Program-made: the position numbers and the translations under genes
The notes under the pieces: model-generated
The model's input: the letters and a program-made list of their open reading frames with translations, nothing else
What the model was told of the DNA's origin: nothing
Database searches by the model: none
Part shown: positions 51,910 to 61,643 of the stretch, piece after piece
How positions within the stretch are numbered: position 1 is the first letter of the stretch
Layout: the number at the start of each line of letters is the position of its first letter
NCBI RefSeq assembly: GCF_020510685.1
Contig: NZ_CP075185.1
Span: forward strand, 2,356,001-2,420,000
Length of the DNA: 64,000 bases
Source: Dechloromonas denitrificans
GTDB taxonomy: Bacteria; Pseudomonadota; Gammaproteobacteria; Burkholderiales; Rhodocyclaceae
Direction: 5' to 3'

Positions 51910-52060
51910 GGGGCGGCCGGAAAATTTGATGAAACGGATTGTCGCTCTTGCTCCGGCCTGCCGCCAAACGCCTTTGTTATTTGCATAGAAGGTTTTTATC
52001 GTTCCGCGGCGCAGCGCGAATGACTAAGGTCTCGGTGCTGCACCGCAAACCGAGGAAACG

Positions 52061-52948
52061 ATGCCCATAGAAGATCTTCTGGATTACTTTGTCGAGCGTG
52101 ACAAAACCAGTTCGGAACCAGAAACACACCTCCAGATCAGCGACAACGGCGCGTCCGGGCATTATCGCGGGCTGCACCTATCGACCGTCTTTCAACCCTT
52201 GTTCGATGCCGCCACGCTGAAGGCGCGGGCGCATGAGGCACTGCTCCGCGTCCATGACGAAACGGGCAACTCGCTGTCGCCCGCTGCCGCCTTCGCCATC
52301 CCGGCCAGCACCGACGAGGTGGTGTATTTCGACCGCCTGTGTCGCATCATGCATGCGGTCAACTTCGTCCGCCAGGCGCCCTCGGGGAGCGAACTTTTCG
52401 TCAATGTCAGCGGACGCCACCTGCTCGGCGTGACCAATCGGGGGCATGGCGAAATCTTTGAACGCCTGCTGCACATGTGCGGACTCAAACCCCGGCAGAT
52501 CATCCTCGAAGTGCTCGAAGCCAAGGTCGACGACATTTCCCGGCTCAACGAAGCGGTGGCCGCCTATCGCGAACGCGGCTATCGGGTCGCCATCGATGAT
52601 TTCGGCTGCGAACATTCGAATTTCGACCGCCTGTGGCGCCTGACTCCGGATATTGTCAAGCTCGACCGCTCGCTGATCCTTCAGGGCACGAGCAACGAGC
52701 GGGCGCGGCGGATCCTGCCCAAGATCATCGAGATCATCCATGAACTGGGCGCCCAGGTCGTCTGCGAGGGCGTCGAAACGCCCGAGCAACACGCCTTGGC
52801 CATCGATGCCGGCGCCGATCTGGTTCAGGGCTATTATTACGCCATGCCGGCCCCGGAGCTGATCAGCCGGGCCACCCGACCCGTACTTGGCCAGCCCGTC
52901 CGCCCCCAACTGGTAACAGAAACGTTCCGGTGCCTCGTACCGGAGTGA
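52061..52948 (+). CDS. EAL-domain c-di-GMP phosphodiesterase
   Basis: 295 residues, a nearly bare EAL domain. Key motifs: EALLR, NVSGRHLL, LEVLEAK, IDDFGCEHSNFDRL, VKLDRSLI, CEGVE and QGYYYAMP, so the metal ligands and catalytic Lys/Glu appear present. The first 45 residues are not a known sensor domain. GAGGAAACG precedes ATG 52061. It should hydrolyse c-di-GMP and favour a motile or dispersed state. Confidence 0.88.
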   Translation: MPIEDLLDYFVERDKTSSEPETHLQISDNGASGHYRGLHLSTVFQPLFDAATLKARAHEALLRVHDETGNSLSPAAAFAIPASTDEVVYFDRLCRIMHAVNFVRQAPSGSELFVNVSGRHLLGVTNRGHGEIFERLLHMCGLKPRQIILEVLEAKVDDISRLNEAVAAYRERGYRVAIDDFGCEHSNFDRLWRLTPDIVKLDRSLILQGTSNERARRILPKIIEIIHELGAQVVCEGVETPEQHALAIDAGADLVQGYYYAMPAPELISRATRPVLGQPVRPQLVTETFRCLVPE

Positions 52949-52979
52949 GTCCAACCACCGCGTCAGTCCGGAGAATCCC

Positions 52980-54098
52980 ATGCTCGTCGGCGTCCCCAAG
53001 GAAATAAAGAACCACGAATACCGTGTCGGACTTACCCCGGCCAGCGTCCAGGAACTCGTCACGCGCGGCCATCGGGTCATCGTCGAGAAGAATGCCGGCG
53101 CGGCGATCGGCCTGGCCGACGAAAAATATCTTGCCGCCGGCGCCCAGCTGGTGGCCAGCGCCGAGGAGGTTTTTACCCGGGCCGAACTGATCGTCAAGGT
53201 CAAGGAACCGCAGCCCGGCGAATGCCGACAGCTCCGGGCCGGCCAGGTGTTGTTCACCTACCTGCACCTCGCCCCGGACCGGCAGCAGACCGAATTGCTG
53301 CTCGCCTCCGGTGTTACGGCCATCGCCTATGAAACAGTGACCGATGCAACCGGCGGCCTGCCCCTGCTCGCGCCGATGAGCGAAGTAGCCGGCCGGATGG
53401 CGATCCAGGCCGGAGCGGCCTGCCTGGAGAAATCGAAAGGCGGCGCCGGCATATTGCTCGGCGGCGTTCCCGGCGTAGCGCCCGGCAAAGTCGCCATTCT
53501 CGGCGGTGGCGTGGTCGGCTACAACGCGGCGCGGATCGCCGTCGGCTTCGGGGCCGACGTCACCATCATCGATCGCTCGCTCGACCGGTTGCGCTGGCTG
53601 GACAATCAGTTCGGCAACCGGATTCGCACCTTGTATGCAACCGGCGAGAGCATCGCCACCTCTGTCGTCGGGGCCGACCTGACCATTGGCGCCGTGCTCA
53701 TCCCCGGCGCATCGACGCCCCACCTGATCCGCCGCGAACAACTGAAGAGCCTGCGCCCGGGATCGGTGCTGGTCGATGTCTCGATCGATCAGGGGGGCTG
53801 TTTCGAAACCAGCCGGCCGACCACCCATACCGACCCGACCTATCTGGTCGACGACATCGTCCATTACTGCGTTGCCAACATGCCGGGCGCCGTCGCCCGG
53901 ACCTCGACCTTCGCCCTGAACAACGCCACCCTGCCCTTTGTCCTGGCTCTGGCCGAGCATGGCTATCGCCGGGCCTTGCTGGACGACCCGCATCTGTGCA
54001 GCGGTCTCAACGTCCACCAGGGAAAGATCACCTGCGCCCCGGTCGGCGAGGCCTTGGGGATCGCAACCCTCGACGCGCAGGACGCCCTGAAAATCTAG
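52980..54098 (+). CDS. ald: Alanine dehydrogenase
   Basis: 372 residues, normal for Ald. It begins [20 protein letters not shown] and contains KVKEPQ, the substrate His in TYLHLA, the NAD-binding [10 protein letters not shown] and the conserved [14 protein letters not shown] and [11 protein letters not shown]. It interconverts L-alanine and pyruvate with NAD. CGGAGAA precedes ATG 52980. Confidence 0.95.
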   Translation: MLVGVPKEIKNHEYRVGLTPASVQELVTRGHRVIVEKNAGAAIGLADEKYLAAGAQLVASAEEVFTRAELIVKVKEPQPGECRQLRAGQVLFTYLHLAPDRQQTELLLASGVTAIAYETVTDATGGLPLLAPMSEVAGRMAIQAGAACLEKSKGGAGILLGGVPGVAPGKVAILGGGVVGYNAARIAVGFGADVTIIDRSLDRLRWLDNQFGNRIRTLYATGESIATSVVGADLTIGAVLIPGASTPHLIRREQLKSLRPGSVLVDVSIDQGGCFETSRPTTHTDPTYLVDDIVHYCVANMPGAVARTSTFALNNATLPFVLALAEHGYRRALLDDPHLCSGLNVHQGKITCAPVGEALGIATLDAQDALKI

Positions 54099-54291
54099 AT
54101 CCGCCAGCCACCCGGATATTGGCTGTTTGACCGATCCGCGCCTTCTTTGCCTGGCGCGGGCGGCGTTGTACTCTTGCAAAAGTTCGCACGTCGAATCGCA
54201 GGCAAGCTTCAGCAAAATCAATCTTTCGCGTCACCGGCCGCCGGCTGACTGTTTGCAAGGGATACCGACTTTGACCGGAAAAGTCACGCCA

Positions 54292-55497
54292 ATGCCACCT
54301 GACAAGCCAAGCGATACCGAGCAAGCAGCGCCTGCCGCAATACCACCGGCGCCCATCGCCTGCGTCGGTACGGCGAGCGCCGCACGCCAGGCGCAATGGG
54401 CTCGATTGAGCCAGCAAATGATTCTGGCGTCTTTTGCGCCGGCCGCGGTACTGACCAACCAGGCCTTTGAAATCCTGCATTGCTCCGGCCCGACCGAAAA
54501 TTATCTGGAACTGCCGCGCCCCGGGCCGACCAAGGACTTGCCCGGCGTCGCCCGGGAAGGGCTCGGTTCGCGCTTGCGTAGCGCCTTGCAGCAGGCCATC
54601 GCCAGTCGCGCCACGGTGCTGGTCGAGGACGCCCGGGTCAAGCGCCGGAACAGCTTTCACCCGGTTCGCTTCAGCGTCGTTCCGGCGCCCGACAGCGGCG
54701 ATGGGCAGCCCTTGTTCCTGGTCGTTTTCGAAGACGTCGTACTTGCCGAAGACAAGGTGGAACAGCGCGTGCGCAAGCGCACGGCCCAGTTGCGAACGCT
54801 GATCGCCGAACTGACGCTGACCGGGGAACGCGAGCGGCGGACGCTGGCGCGCGATCTGCATGACGATCTTGGCCAGGTACTCGCCATCGTCAAAATCAAG
54901 CTCACCTCGCTGGAAGGCTGTGAACGGCGCGGAGCGCTGAAGACTTCGTTGAAACAGATAGAAGAACTGGTCGATCAAGCGAATCGTTCGGTGCGCTCGA
55001 TGATGCAGCAACTGAGCCCGCCAATTCTCCAGGCGCTTGGCCTGGTCGCCGCGCTGGAATGGCTGGCCGAGGAAATGGAACGCCTTTACGGCCTGGTCGT
55101 TCGCCTCGACTGCGACGGTGCATTGCCGGCCGTTGAGGAGCCGGCGCGAACGACGATCTTTCGCGCCATCCGGGAATTGTTGATCAATGTCGCCAAGCAC
55201 GCCAATACGAATGCCGCCCAAGTCCTTTGCCACCTGACTGACGATGGTCGTTTTTCTGTATCGGTGATCGATCAGGGCGAGGGTTTCGACTATCACGAGG
55301 CACTGACCAAACCGGCCAAGGATTCCGGATTCGGCCTGATCGGCATCGCGGAACGGATAGAATTCATTGGCGGAGAAATGTCCGTGGACACCATGCAGGG
55401 CTATGGGACGACAATCTCCATAACATTTCCGGTCAAAAGTGGAAATGAGCTGGCGGAGGAAGGGCGAAATGGCGATTCGGATATTGTTGGCGGATGA
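54292..55497 (+). CDS. NarX-type sensor histidine kinase with PAS-like domain
   Basis: 401 residues, no membrane segment. Residues 45-165 resemble the PAS-like domain found in CheB-CheR fusion proteins (ILHCSGPTENYLELPRPGPTKDL). Then a coiled coil and HisKA_3 with the phospho-His in LARDLHDDLGQ, and an HATPase_c (RELLINVAKHAN; GFGLIGIAERIE). ATG 54292 is chosen; a TTG start at 54127 opens the same frame. Its last 29 bases overlap the response-regulator gene, so the two are co-translated. Confidence 0.87.
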   Translation: MPPDKPSDTEQAAPAAIPPAPIACVGTASAARQAQWARLSQQMILASFAPAAVLTNQAFEILHCSGPTENYLELPRPGPTKDLPGVAREGLGSRLRSALQQAIASRATVLVEDARVKRRNSFHPVRFSVVPAPDSGDGQPLFLVVFEDVVLAEDKVEQRVRKRTAQLRTLIAELTLTGERERRTLARDLHDDLGQVLAIVKIKLTSLEGCERRGALKTSLKQIEELVDQANRSVRSMMQQLSPPILQALGLVAALEWLAEEMERLYGLVVRLDCDGALPAVEEPARTTIFRAIRELLINVAKHANTNAAQVLCHLTDDGRFSVSVIDQGEGFDYHEALTKPAKDSGFGLIGIAERIEFIGGEMSVDTMQGYGTTISITFPVKSGNELAEEGRNGDSDIVGG

Positions 55498-56113
55498 CCA
55501 CAAAATACTGCGCGAGGCCTTGAAAGGAATCCTCGAACGCGAGCACGACATTGCGCTGGTCGGCGAGGCAAACGACGGCGCCGAAACCATCAAGCTGACC
55601 CGGGAAGTCCATCCCGATATCGTTTTGATGGACATCGGGATGCCAGTCATGGGCGGCATAGAAGCCGCCCGTACCCTGCTCGCCGAGCAACCCGAACTCA
55701 AGGTGATCGCCCTGTCGACCTACTCCGATCGACGTATCGTGCTGCAAATGCTGGATGCCGGGGCGCGCGGCTATATCGTCAAGTCGGCCGGGCGCGACGA
55801 GTTGCTGCGGGGCATTCGCGCCGTTTCACACGGCCGGATCTATCTCTGCCCCGATGCCTCGGCCGTTCTGGTCGATAGCGTGCGCGCCAGGAGCCTGGGC
55901 GAACCTTTTGCCAGCGAACGCCTGGGCAAACGCGAGCGCGAAGTCCTGCAATTGCTGGCGGAAGGCCATACCTCGCCGACTATCGGCAAAAAACTGCATA
56001 TCGCCACCAGCACAGTCGAAGTACATCGCCGGAACATCATGCGCAAGCTGGAACTGCACAGCATCGCCGAGCTGACCAAATACGCAATCCGCAATGGCCT
56101 GACGTCCTCCTGA
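55469..56113 (+). CDS. NarL/LuxR-family response regulator
   Basis: 214 residues. Receiver domain with ADDH, phospho-acceptor in DIVLMDIGMP and Lys in YIVKSAG, then a LuxR helix-turn-helix (KREREVLQLLAEGHTSPTIGKKL ... STVEVHRRNIMRKL, residues 150-205). GGAGGAAGGG precedes ATG 55469. Partner of the overlapping kinase. Targets unknown. Confidence 0.93.
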   Translation: MAIRILLADDHKILREALKGILEREHDIALVGEANDGAETIKLTREVHPDIVLMDIGMPVMGGIEAARTLLAEQPELKVIALSTYSDRRIVLQMLDAGARGYIVKSAGRDELLRGIRAVSHGRIYLCPDASAVLVDSVRARSLGEPFASERLGKREREVLQLLAEGHTSPTIGKKLHIATSTVEVHRRNIMRKLELHSIAELTKYAIRNGLTSS

Positions 56114-56159
56114 AGCGCCTTCCCGGCATTGGCCGACACTGCGCTGCGATGATGGATCG

Positions 56160-56843
56160 CTAGACCCACGAACATTGGGCCGTCCCGGTCAACGGGACGA
56201 ACAGGACCGGCAGCACACAACGTTGCTCCAACCTGCCGTTTGCGTCTTTCTTCAACAAAAGCAATTCCTGCCCGAAATATCGATCGCCGACCGGCATGAT
56301 CAGTCTGCCGCCCGGCTTGAGCTGCTCGACTAGCGCCGCCGGGATCTGCGGCGCGCCGGCCGTGACGATTACCGCGTCGTAAGGAGCGTGCTCGACCCAA
56401 CCGAAACAGCCGTTCCCGCTTTGCACCTCGACATTCCCATAGCCCAGCTGCTGCAGACGCTGGCGCGCCGCGCAGGCAAGACTCTCGACAATTTCCAGCG
56501 AGTAGACCTGCTTGACCAGCAAGGCCAGTACGGCGGCCTGATAGCCCGATCCGGTGCCAATTTCGAGAACCACGTCATCGGCCTGCGGCTGAATCAGATC
56601 AGTCATCAAGGCGACGATATAAGGTTGCGAAATGGTTTGACCGTGACCAATCGGCAAAGGGGCATTGCGATAGGCGCCGGGCTGCAACTCGTCCGGAACG
56701 AAGGCATGCCGCGGCACCTTGCGCATTGCCGCGATCACCCGCTCGGCTAGTTCGGCGCGGCCGGTATAGCCGGCGGTCGCCCGCACCTCCTCGCGGATCT
56801 CGCCAAGCAGGTGTTCGAGGTTCACATCGGGATTCGTTTGCAT
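56160..56843 (-). CDS. pcm: Protein-L-isoaspartate O-methyltransferase
   Basis: 227 residues. Family motifs: AMRKVPRHAFVP, GHGQTISQPYIVALMTD, the SAM-binding VLEIGTGSGYQAAVLA, and PYDAVIVTAGAP. It methylates isoaspartyl residues to start their repair. ATG 56843 (GGAAC upstream) is chosen over the frame opening at 56906. Confidence 0.93.
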   Translation of the reverse strand: MQTNPDVNLEHLLGEIREEVRATAGYTGRAELAERVIAAMRKVPRHAFVPDELQPGAYRNAPLPIGHGQTISQPYIVALMTDLIQPQADDVVLEIGTGSGYQAAVLALLVKQVYSLEIVESLACAARQRLQQLGYGNVEVQSGNGCFGWVEHAPYDAVIVTAGAPQIPAALVEQLKPGGRLIMPVGDRYFGQELLLLKKDANGRLEQRCVLPVLFVPLTGTAQCSWV

Positions 56844-57104
56844 CTGCCGTTCCACAAGAATGACCTTGGGAAAAATATACGCAAACGCCGTTAGGCAAAA
56901 TACCAAGGCTCAAGTATTCAACAGCAGCGCAATGCCCTGCCCCATTTCGCCGGCGCAAAGGGAGCAGCGAAATCCACCGGCGGCCCTTGCCGGATATCGC
57001 CAAGCCGTTGCCGGGTCAAAATAATCAAATTTGGGTATTCCTGCGAGCACACCGGTCGTTCACCATCGGCGCTGTTGCTACCGGGATTTATGGAGGACCT
57101 GACG

Positions 57105-57686
57105 ATGGCTCACACACTCGAACCGCTTAACACGCTTGATGCCATCAATCAGCGCTGCTCGGTGCGCTCGTTCCGCGGCAATGGCATTTCACGCGAAACG
57201 GTGCACCATCTGCTGGCCGCCGCAGTGCGTGCCCCGACAGCGATGCATCAGGAACCGTGGGCATTTGCCGTGATTCAGGACCGCCAATTGCTGAAAAGCC
57301 TGTCGGATCGCGCCAAACCGCACTTTGTCGCAGAAATGCACCACGCCCATTTCGACAGCGACGCGCTGCGTTTTTTCGAGAGCCCGGATTTCAATATCTT
57401 TTACAACGCCGGGACCCTGATCCTCATTTGCGGCAAGACCACGAACCCCCTGGCCGCCGCCGACTGCTGGCTGGCCGCCGAGAACCTGATGCTGGCTGCC
57501 TGTGCGATGGGGCTCGGCAGTTGCGTGATCGGTTCGGCAACCGATGCGCTGAACGCCCCGCAGGTCAAGGCGGAGCTCGATATCCCGGAATACCTGCAGG
57601 TCGTCGCGCCGATCATTGTCGGCGTGCCCGATGAAGTGACCAAACGCTCGCCAAGAAAAGAGCCGCAGATACTCAGCTGGAAATAG
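57105..57686 (+). CDS. Nitroreductase family protein
   Basis: 193 residues, FMN-dependent nitroreductase fold. It shows NQRCSVRSFRGNGIS, VRAPTAMHQEPWAFAVIQD and LAAENLMLAACAMGLGSCVIGSA, matching the FMN-binding and dimer regions. GGAGG lies 8 bases before ATG 57105; earlier in-frame ATG codons at 57090 exist. Substrate unknown. The 261-base gap upstream holds only its presumed promoter (AT-rich 57015-57035). Confidence 0.88.
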   Translation: MAHTLEPLNTLDAINQRCSVRSFRGNGISRETVHHLLAAAVRAPTAMHQEPWAFAVIQDRQLLKSLSDRAKPHFVAEMHHAHFDSDALRFFESPDFNIFYNAGTLILICGKTTNPLAAADCWLAAENLMLAACAMGLGSCVIGSATDALNAPQVKAELDIPEYLQVVAPIIVGVPDEVTKRSPRKEPQILSWK

Positions 57687-57752
57687 GCCGGGGCTGAGCA
57701 CGGTAGCTTGCGGCAAATGCCGAGCCGGTCGATGCCTCATTTCCCGCCAGCG

Positions 57753-60221
57753 TTACGGTTTTTTCTTGCCTTTCGGGGGCGGCTTGAGCGCCGCTTTCTT
57801 CGGGTGCAGCGTCCGTTTCGGTTTGCTCTTTTCTTCCTCTTCGCTCGGCAGGTGCTTCAGTGAGTGCAATTCGAGGAGATGGGTCGCCACCAGGTAATTC
57901 ATGCTGCCCTCGGGAATCACTCCCTTGGCATCGGCATCGCCTGCTGGCAAGCCGGTCAGCAGTTCGATGGCCTGATCGACATGATCGACGGCCGCCACGC
58001 GGAAGCGCCTGGCCGCCACGGCTTCGACCACGGCCGGCTTGAGCATCAGATCCTTGACGTTGCTGGCCGGGATGATCACGCCCTGCTCGCCGGTCAGACC
58101 GCGGGCGGCGCAGATGTCGAAAAAGCCCTCAATTTTCTCGTTAACCGCACCAATCGGCTGGACTGCGCCGTACTGGTTGACCGAACCGGTCACCGCCCAG
58201 TTTTGGCGGATCGGCACGGCGCTGATCGCCGAAAGCAAGGCGCACAATTCGGCCAGCGAAGCGCTATCGCCTTCGACCTCGCCATAGGTCTGTTCAAAAA
58301 CGATGCTGGCATTGAACGAAAGCGGCATGCCCCGGCCAAAACGGGCGGAGAAGAAGCCGGCCAGGATCATCACGCCCTTAGAATGGATCGGGCCGCCCAT
58401 CTCGATTTCCCGTTCGATGTCGATCATTTCGCCATCGCCAATGCAAACGGCAGCCGACAGACGGACCGGATGGGCGAACAGGAAGCCGGCCAGCATGACG
58501 GTCGCCAGTCCATTGATCTGGCCGACCAACCCGCCGGTAGTGGCAATGAGCAGGATGTCGCGCTGGATCGCTTCGTACACATGCTCGCGCAGCCGGTCGG
58601 CACGGCGCGTCCGGGCGGCCAATGCCTGCTCGACATGCGTGCGGTCCAGCAACTCGGCATTGCCGGCGTGGAAATCGGCTTCCTGCATCAAGTCGAGCAG
58701 TTCGCTGGTCAGTACACTCAGTCGCTCGGCATCCTCGGTGAGGCGTGCGGCATGTTCGATCACCCGTTCCAGCGCTGCCCTGGTCAGCGGCTTGAGGCCG
58801 CTCTGCCGGGCCTGGGTGGCGAGGTGCCGGGCCAGCAGGCTACTGTTCGCTGCGCTGCGCGGTATATGCACTTCAAAATCAGCGGCGACCTTGAACAAGC
58901 CGGCAAACTCCGGATCCAGTTCGGCCAGCAGGTAATAGAGGATCGGCTCGCCGATCAGCACGACTTTCACCTTGAGCGGAATGGGTTCGGGCTGGAGTCG
59001 TAGCGTGCTAATCACGCCATAGATGTCGCCAATCGACTCGATGGCGACCTGCCCGGTCTGCAGCGCGCGCTTCAGGCCTTCCCAGGCATAGGGTTGGCTG
59101 AGCAGCTTGCTGGCGTCGAGCACGAGATAGCCGCCATTGGCGCGGTGCAAGGCGCCGGCCCGGATCAGTGTGAAGTTGGAAAACAGCGCCCCCATGTGCG
59201 CCTCGTGCTCGACCCGGCCGACCAGATTGGGGAAGGTCGGCAGATTTTCGAAAACGACCGGCTGGCCCTTGCTGCCCGCGTTGTCGACGAGCAGGTTGAC
59301 CTGATAGCGCTGAACGGAAATGGTGCTGGTGAAGCGCAGCGTATCGCTATCCGGATCCTCCGGCCGGCCGTCGCTCAGCGGATCGCCGGTCTCGATGACA
59401 TCGGCTTCGACGGTCGCGAGAAAAGCCAGCACATCCGGCAGATCGAGATAGGCTGCCCTGATATCTTCGAACAGGTGCCCGGCGGCGCTGCGGATGGCCT
59501 CCCGGCCAATCTCCTTGAAGGCTTCGTGCTGTTCGCGCCGCCAGCGCGGGAACTGGCCGAGCAGCTGGCCCAGCGGCACCTGGCATTCCTTGATGATGTG
59601 CGCCAGTTCGTGTTTGCGCTCATCCGGCAGTTGCTCAAATTCTTCCTTGGAGAGCGTTTCCTTGGTCCCCTCCTTGACCGGCGTCAGGGCAAATCCCTCG
59701 GGCATCCGCATCAGCGCGACACCCCGCCCCAGCAATTCGTCGCCCAGTTCGCTCAGGGCACGCTCCTGGCGGAGCTTGAAGCTTTCCTCGAGCGCTGCGG
59801 TCCGCGCCCGGTATTCCTCGCTTTCAAAAGCGGCGGCGATGGCCGGTCCGAGATTTGCCGCCATTTGTTGCATGTCATCGCGCAACCGGCTGCCACGACC
59901 CGCCGGCAAGAGCAGCAGGCGCGGCGTATCGGTCGCCTGAAAATTATTGACGTAGCAGTAATCGAACTGCGCCACGTCCTTTTGCCGCACTTCCTCCACC
60001 AGACGACGAACCAGCTCATGCCGACTGCTGCCGATCTCGCCGAGGACAAAAAGATTGAACCCGCCATGGCGCATGCCGAGACCGAAGCGCAGCGCCTCGA
60101 CGGCACGTGCTTGGCAGAAGGTTTCGTCGAGATCGCTCAGTTCGGAGGTACTGGTGAAAGACAAATCGTCGAGCGAGCTCGGCGTATAAAGCTGGTTGGG
60201 CTCAAGAAACCTGGCTGGCAT
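57753..60221 (-). CDS. Lon-like ATP-dependent protease (LonB/AAA_32 type)
   Basis: 822 residues. N-terminal region (RFGLGMRHGGFNLFVLG) and AAA modules typical of the YcbZ/LonB-like group, with Walker B-like GGYLVLDASKLL. C-terminal S16 protease domain (residues 560-765) with the catalytic Ser in EGDSASLAELCALLSA and Lys in GAVNEKIEGFF. The Walker A loop is altered (GEIGSSRHELV), as is common in this group. A Lys/Pro-rich tail ends the protein. ATG 60221 has GGAAGCG upstream. Follows the DUF3135 gene by 29 bases. Confidence 0.9.
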   Translation of the reverse strand: MPARFLEPNQLYTPSSLDDLSFTSTSELSDLDETFCQARAVEALRFGLGMRHGGFNLFVLGEIGSSRHELVRRLVEEVRQKDVAQFDYCYVNNFQATDTPRLLLLPAGRGSRLRDDMQQMAANLGPAIAAAFESEEYRARTAALEESFKLRQERALSELGDELLGRGVALMRMPEGFALTPVKEGTKETLSKEEFEQLPDERKHELAHIIKECQVPLGQLLGQFPRWRREQHEAFKEIGREAIRSAAGHLFEDIRAAYLDLPDVLAFLATVEADVIETGDPLSDGRPEDPDSDTLRFTSTISVQRYQVNLLVDNAGSKGQPVVFENLPTFPNLVGRVEHEAHMGALFSNFTLIRAGALHRANGGYLVLDASKLLSQPYAWEGLKRALQTGQVAIESIGDIYGVISTLRLQPEPIPLKVKVVLIGEPILYYLLAELDPEFAGLFKVAADFEVHIPRSAANSSLLARHLATQARQSGLKPLTRAALERVIEHAARLTEDAERLSVLTSELLDLMQEADFHAGNAELLDRTHVEQALAARTRRADRLREHVYEAIQRDILLIATTGGLVGQINGLATVMLAGFLFAHPVRLSAAVCIGDGEMIDIEREIEMGGPIHSKGVMILAGFFSARFGRGMPLSFNASIVFEQTYGEVEGDSASLAELCALLSAISAVPIRQNWAVTGSVNQYGAVQPIGAVNEKIEGFFDICAARGLTGEQGVIIPASNVKDLMLKPAVVEAVAARRFRVAAVDHVDQAIELLTGLPAGDADAKGVIPEGSMNYLVATHLLELHSLKHLPSEEEEKSKPKRTLHPKKAALKPPPKGKKKP

Positions 60222-60250
60222 TGTGCTTCGCTTCCAATTCTCGGAAAGAA

Positions 60251-60655
60251 TCAAAGACGGCCAGTATGCCTCGAATCAGTACTGCGGGGTGCAAGGGGAA
60301 TAACACGGGCGCTCCGTACCGGGGCGTCCTGGCTATCCGGCCGGGAAGCGGCCAGCGCGGAATTGCCCTGGGTCAGCTCGCCGAACTGCTGCAATTTGTC
60401 CTTCAGCCGGAACAGGAACTCCTGCATCAAAGCATGAATTTTCCGGTTAACCGCCCAAGGCGAACGGCAGGTGATCCGGATGCCGTCTATCCGGAACTGG
60501 AGCTGGCGAAGCCGAAGTTGCATGCGCTCCGGCGCGCTGCTGATATAGCTGTCGATCAGTTGGCGGCGCAGGTTCTCAAGCGCCTCGGGGTCTTCACGTG
60601 CCAGCCGGGCGAGAACTTCATGGCTGGGAAGCACCAACGGTCGATCGTTGCTCAT
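60251..60655 (-). CDS. DUF3135 family protein
   Basis: 134 residues from ATG 60655 (GGGAAGGAG upstream). Core motif LPSHEVLARLAREDPEALENLR and RMQLRLRQLQFRIDGIR match DUF3135, a small helical family of unknown function in proteobacteria. It lies directly upstream of the Lon-like protease gene in the same direction, possibly co-regulated. Confidence 0.78.
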   Translation of the reverse strand: MSNDRPLVLPSHEVLARLAREDPEALENLRRQLIDSYISSAPERMQLRLRQLQFRIDGIRITCRSPWAVNRKIHALMQEFLFRLKDKLQQFGELTQGNSALAASRPDSQDAPVRSARVIPLAPRSTDSRHTGRL

Positions 60656-61161
60656 CGTGGCTCCTTCCCGTGCTCGCTCATTTGCCGCCCCGCTAGCGAG
60701 GCTGAAAGAGATTGATCGAACGGCCGGCGCAAGCCCCACGATCATAGCCACCAAGCGCCGCCTGACTGATACGATTTACGTTTGGAATGGCTGGCTTCAG
60801 GGCCTAGGCATGCAGTCAATTTACGATTGAAACACCGGCAAGTACATACGTCGATACCCGTATTGGGGCTACCGAATGCAGGGTATCCGCCGACTTTCCT
60901 GATCTTCCGCCGGGCTGTTTCGGCAGGACGCTCACCGCCGCACGCAGTCACCGCCAAGCGAAACAATCTTCGGCACTGAAAAACACCGTTGGCGATTGCG
61001 CCACGAAGTAAAAGCCAAGTCATAATCGACTCAGGTGTGAGACCTGAATCAGCTGTCAGCCAGTGAGAATGTTTTCCTATGCACAATCGGCATCTCCAGC
61101 ACTTTCGCAATATCGGTGTGGTCGAACGAATCAGTGCGCAAGCCGTCGAAAGTAGCCCGGC
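60656..61161. other. Intergenic region
   Basis: 506 bases between the divergent DUF3135 and receiver-domain genes. Short open frames exist but are Cys/Trp/Arg-rich and lack ribosome-binding sites. It must hold promoters for both genes; I could not assign clear -35/-10 elements. No repeat or RNA structure recognised. Confidence 0.5.
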
Positions 61162-61605
61162 ATGAGCTGTCGCATACTACTGGCCGACGACCACCTGCTG
61201 TTTCGTCAGGCACTGCGCATGACCCTCGAAATGCACCCGGAAATAACGATTGTTGCCGAGGCGCAGGATGGCCAGGGGGTCGTCGCGGCCGCCGCGCTGA
61301 GCCGGCCGGAGGTGGTTTGCCTCGATCTCAACATGCCCGGACCGAGCACGTCGGAAACTGTACAGCAACTCCTGGCGGCTGACCCGGCGCTGAAAATCAT
61401 TGCCATGTCGGCCGATACCGAGTTGTTCAAGGTGGCCGGCGTAATCAATGCCGGAGCTCGGGCTTACGTGACCAAAATCGACATTGCCAACCAGCTCCCG
61501 GCGGCGATTCTCAGCGTCGCCCGGAACAAGATCTACTTCAGCCCCGACCTGTGTATCAACGACGTGTCCGATCTGGTCCGGCACATGCTGCCCGACAGCC
61601 CGTAG
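61162..61605 (+). CDS. Receiver-only response regulator (NarL-like, no DNA-binding domain)
   Basis: 147 residues. Complete receiver domain: ADDH acid pair, phospho-acceptor in EVVCLDLNMPG, conserved switch Ser (IIAMSAD) and Lys (YVTKID). The sequence resembles NarL-type receivers but stops about where the helix-turn-helix would start (ending VRHMLPDSP). It probably signals by protein contact or as a phosphate sink. No kinase is adjacent. Confidence 0.85.
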   Translation: MSCRILLADDHLLFRQALRMTLEMHPEITIVAEAQDGQGVVAAAALSRPEVVCLDLNMPGPSTSETVQQLLAADPALKIIAMSADTELFKVAGVINAGARAYVTKIDIANQLPAAILSVARNKIYFSPDLCINDVSDLVRHMLPDSP

Positions 61606-61643
61606 ATTGGGGCTGAGCGGGCAAAAACACCCCGGCCGCCGGT

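Noticed and set aside
59094-60437. 447-codon rightward open frame over the Lon-like protease
   Set aside because: Antisense to a conserved protease; no start signal.
60742-61110. 122-codon leftward open frame in the 506-base gap
   Set aside because: Cys/Trp/Arg-rich, no ribosome-binding site, no family resemblance.
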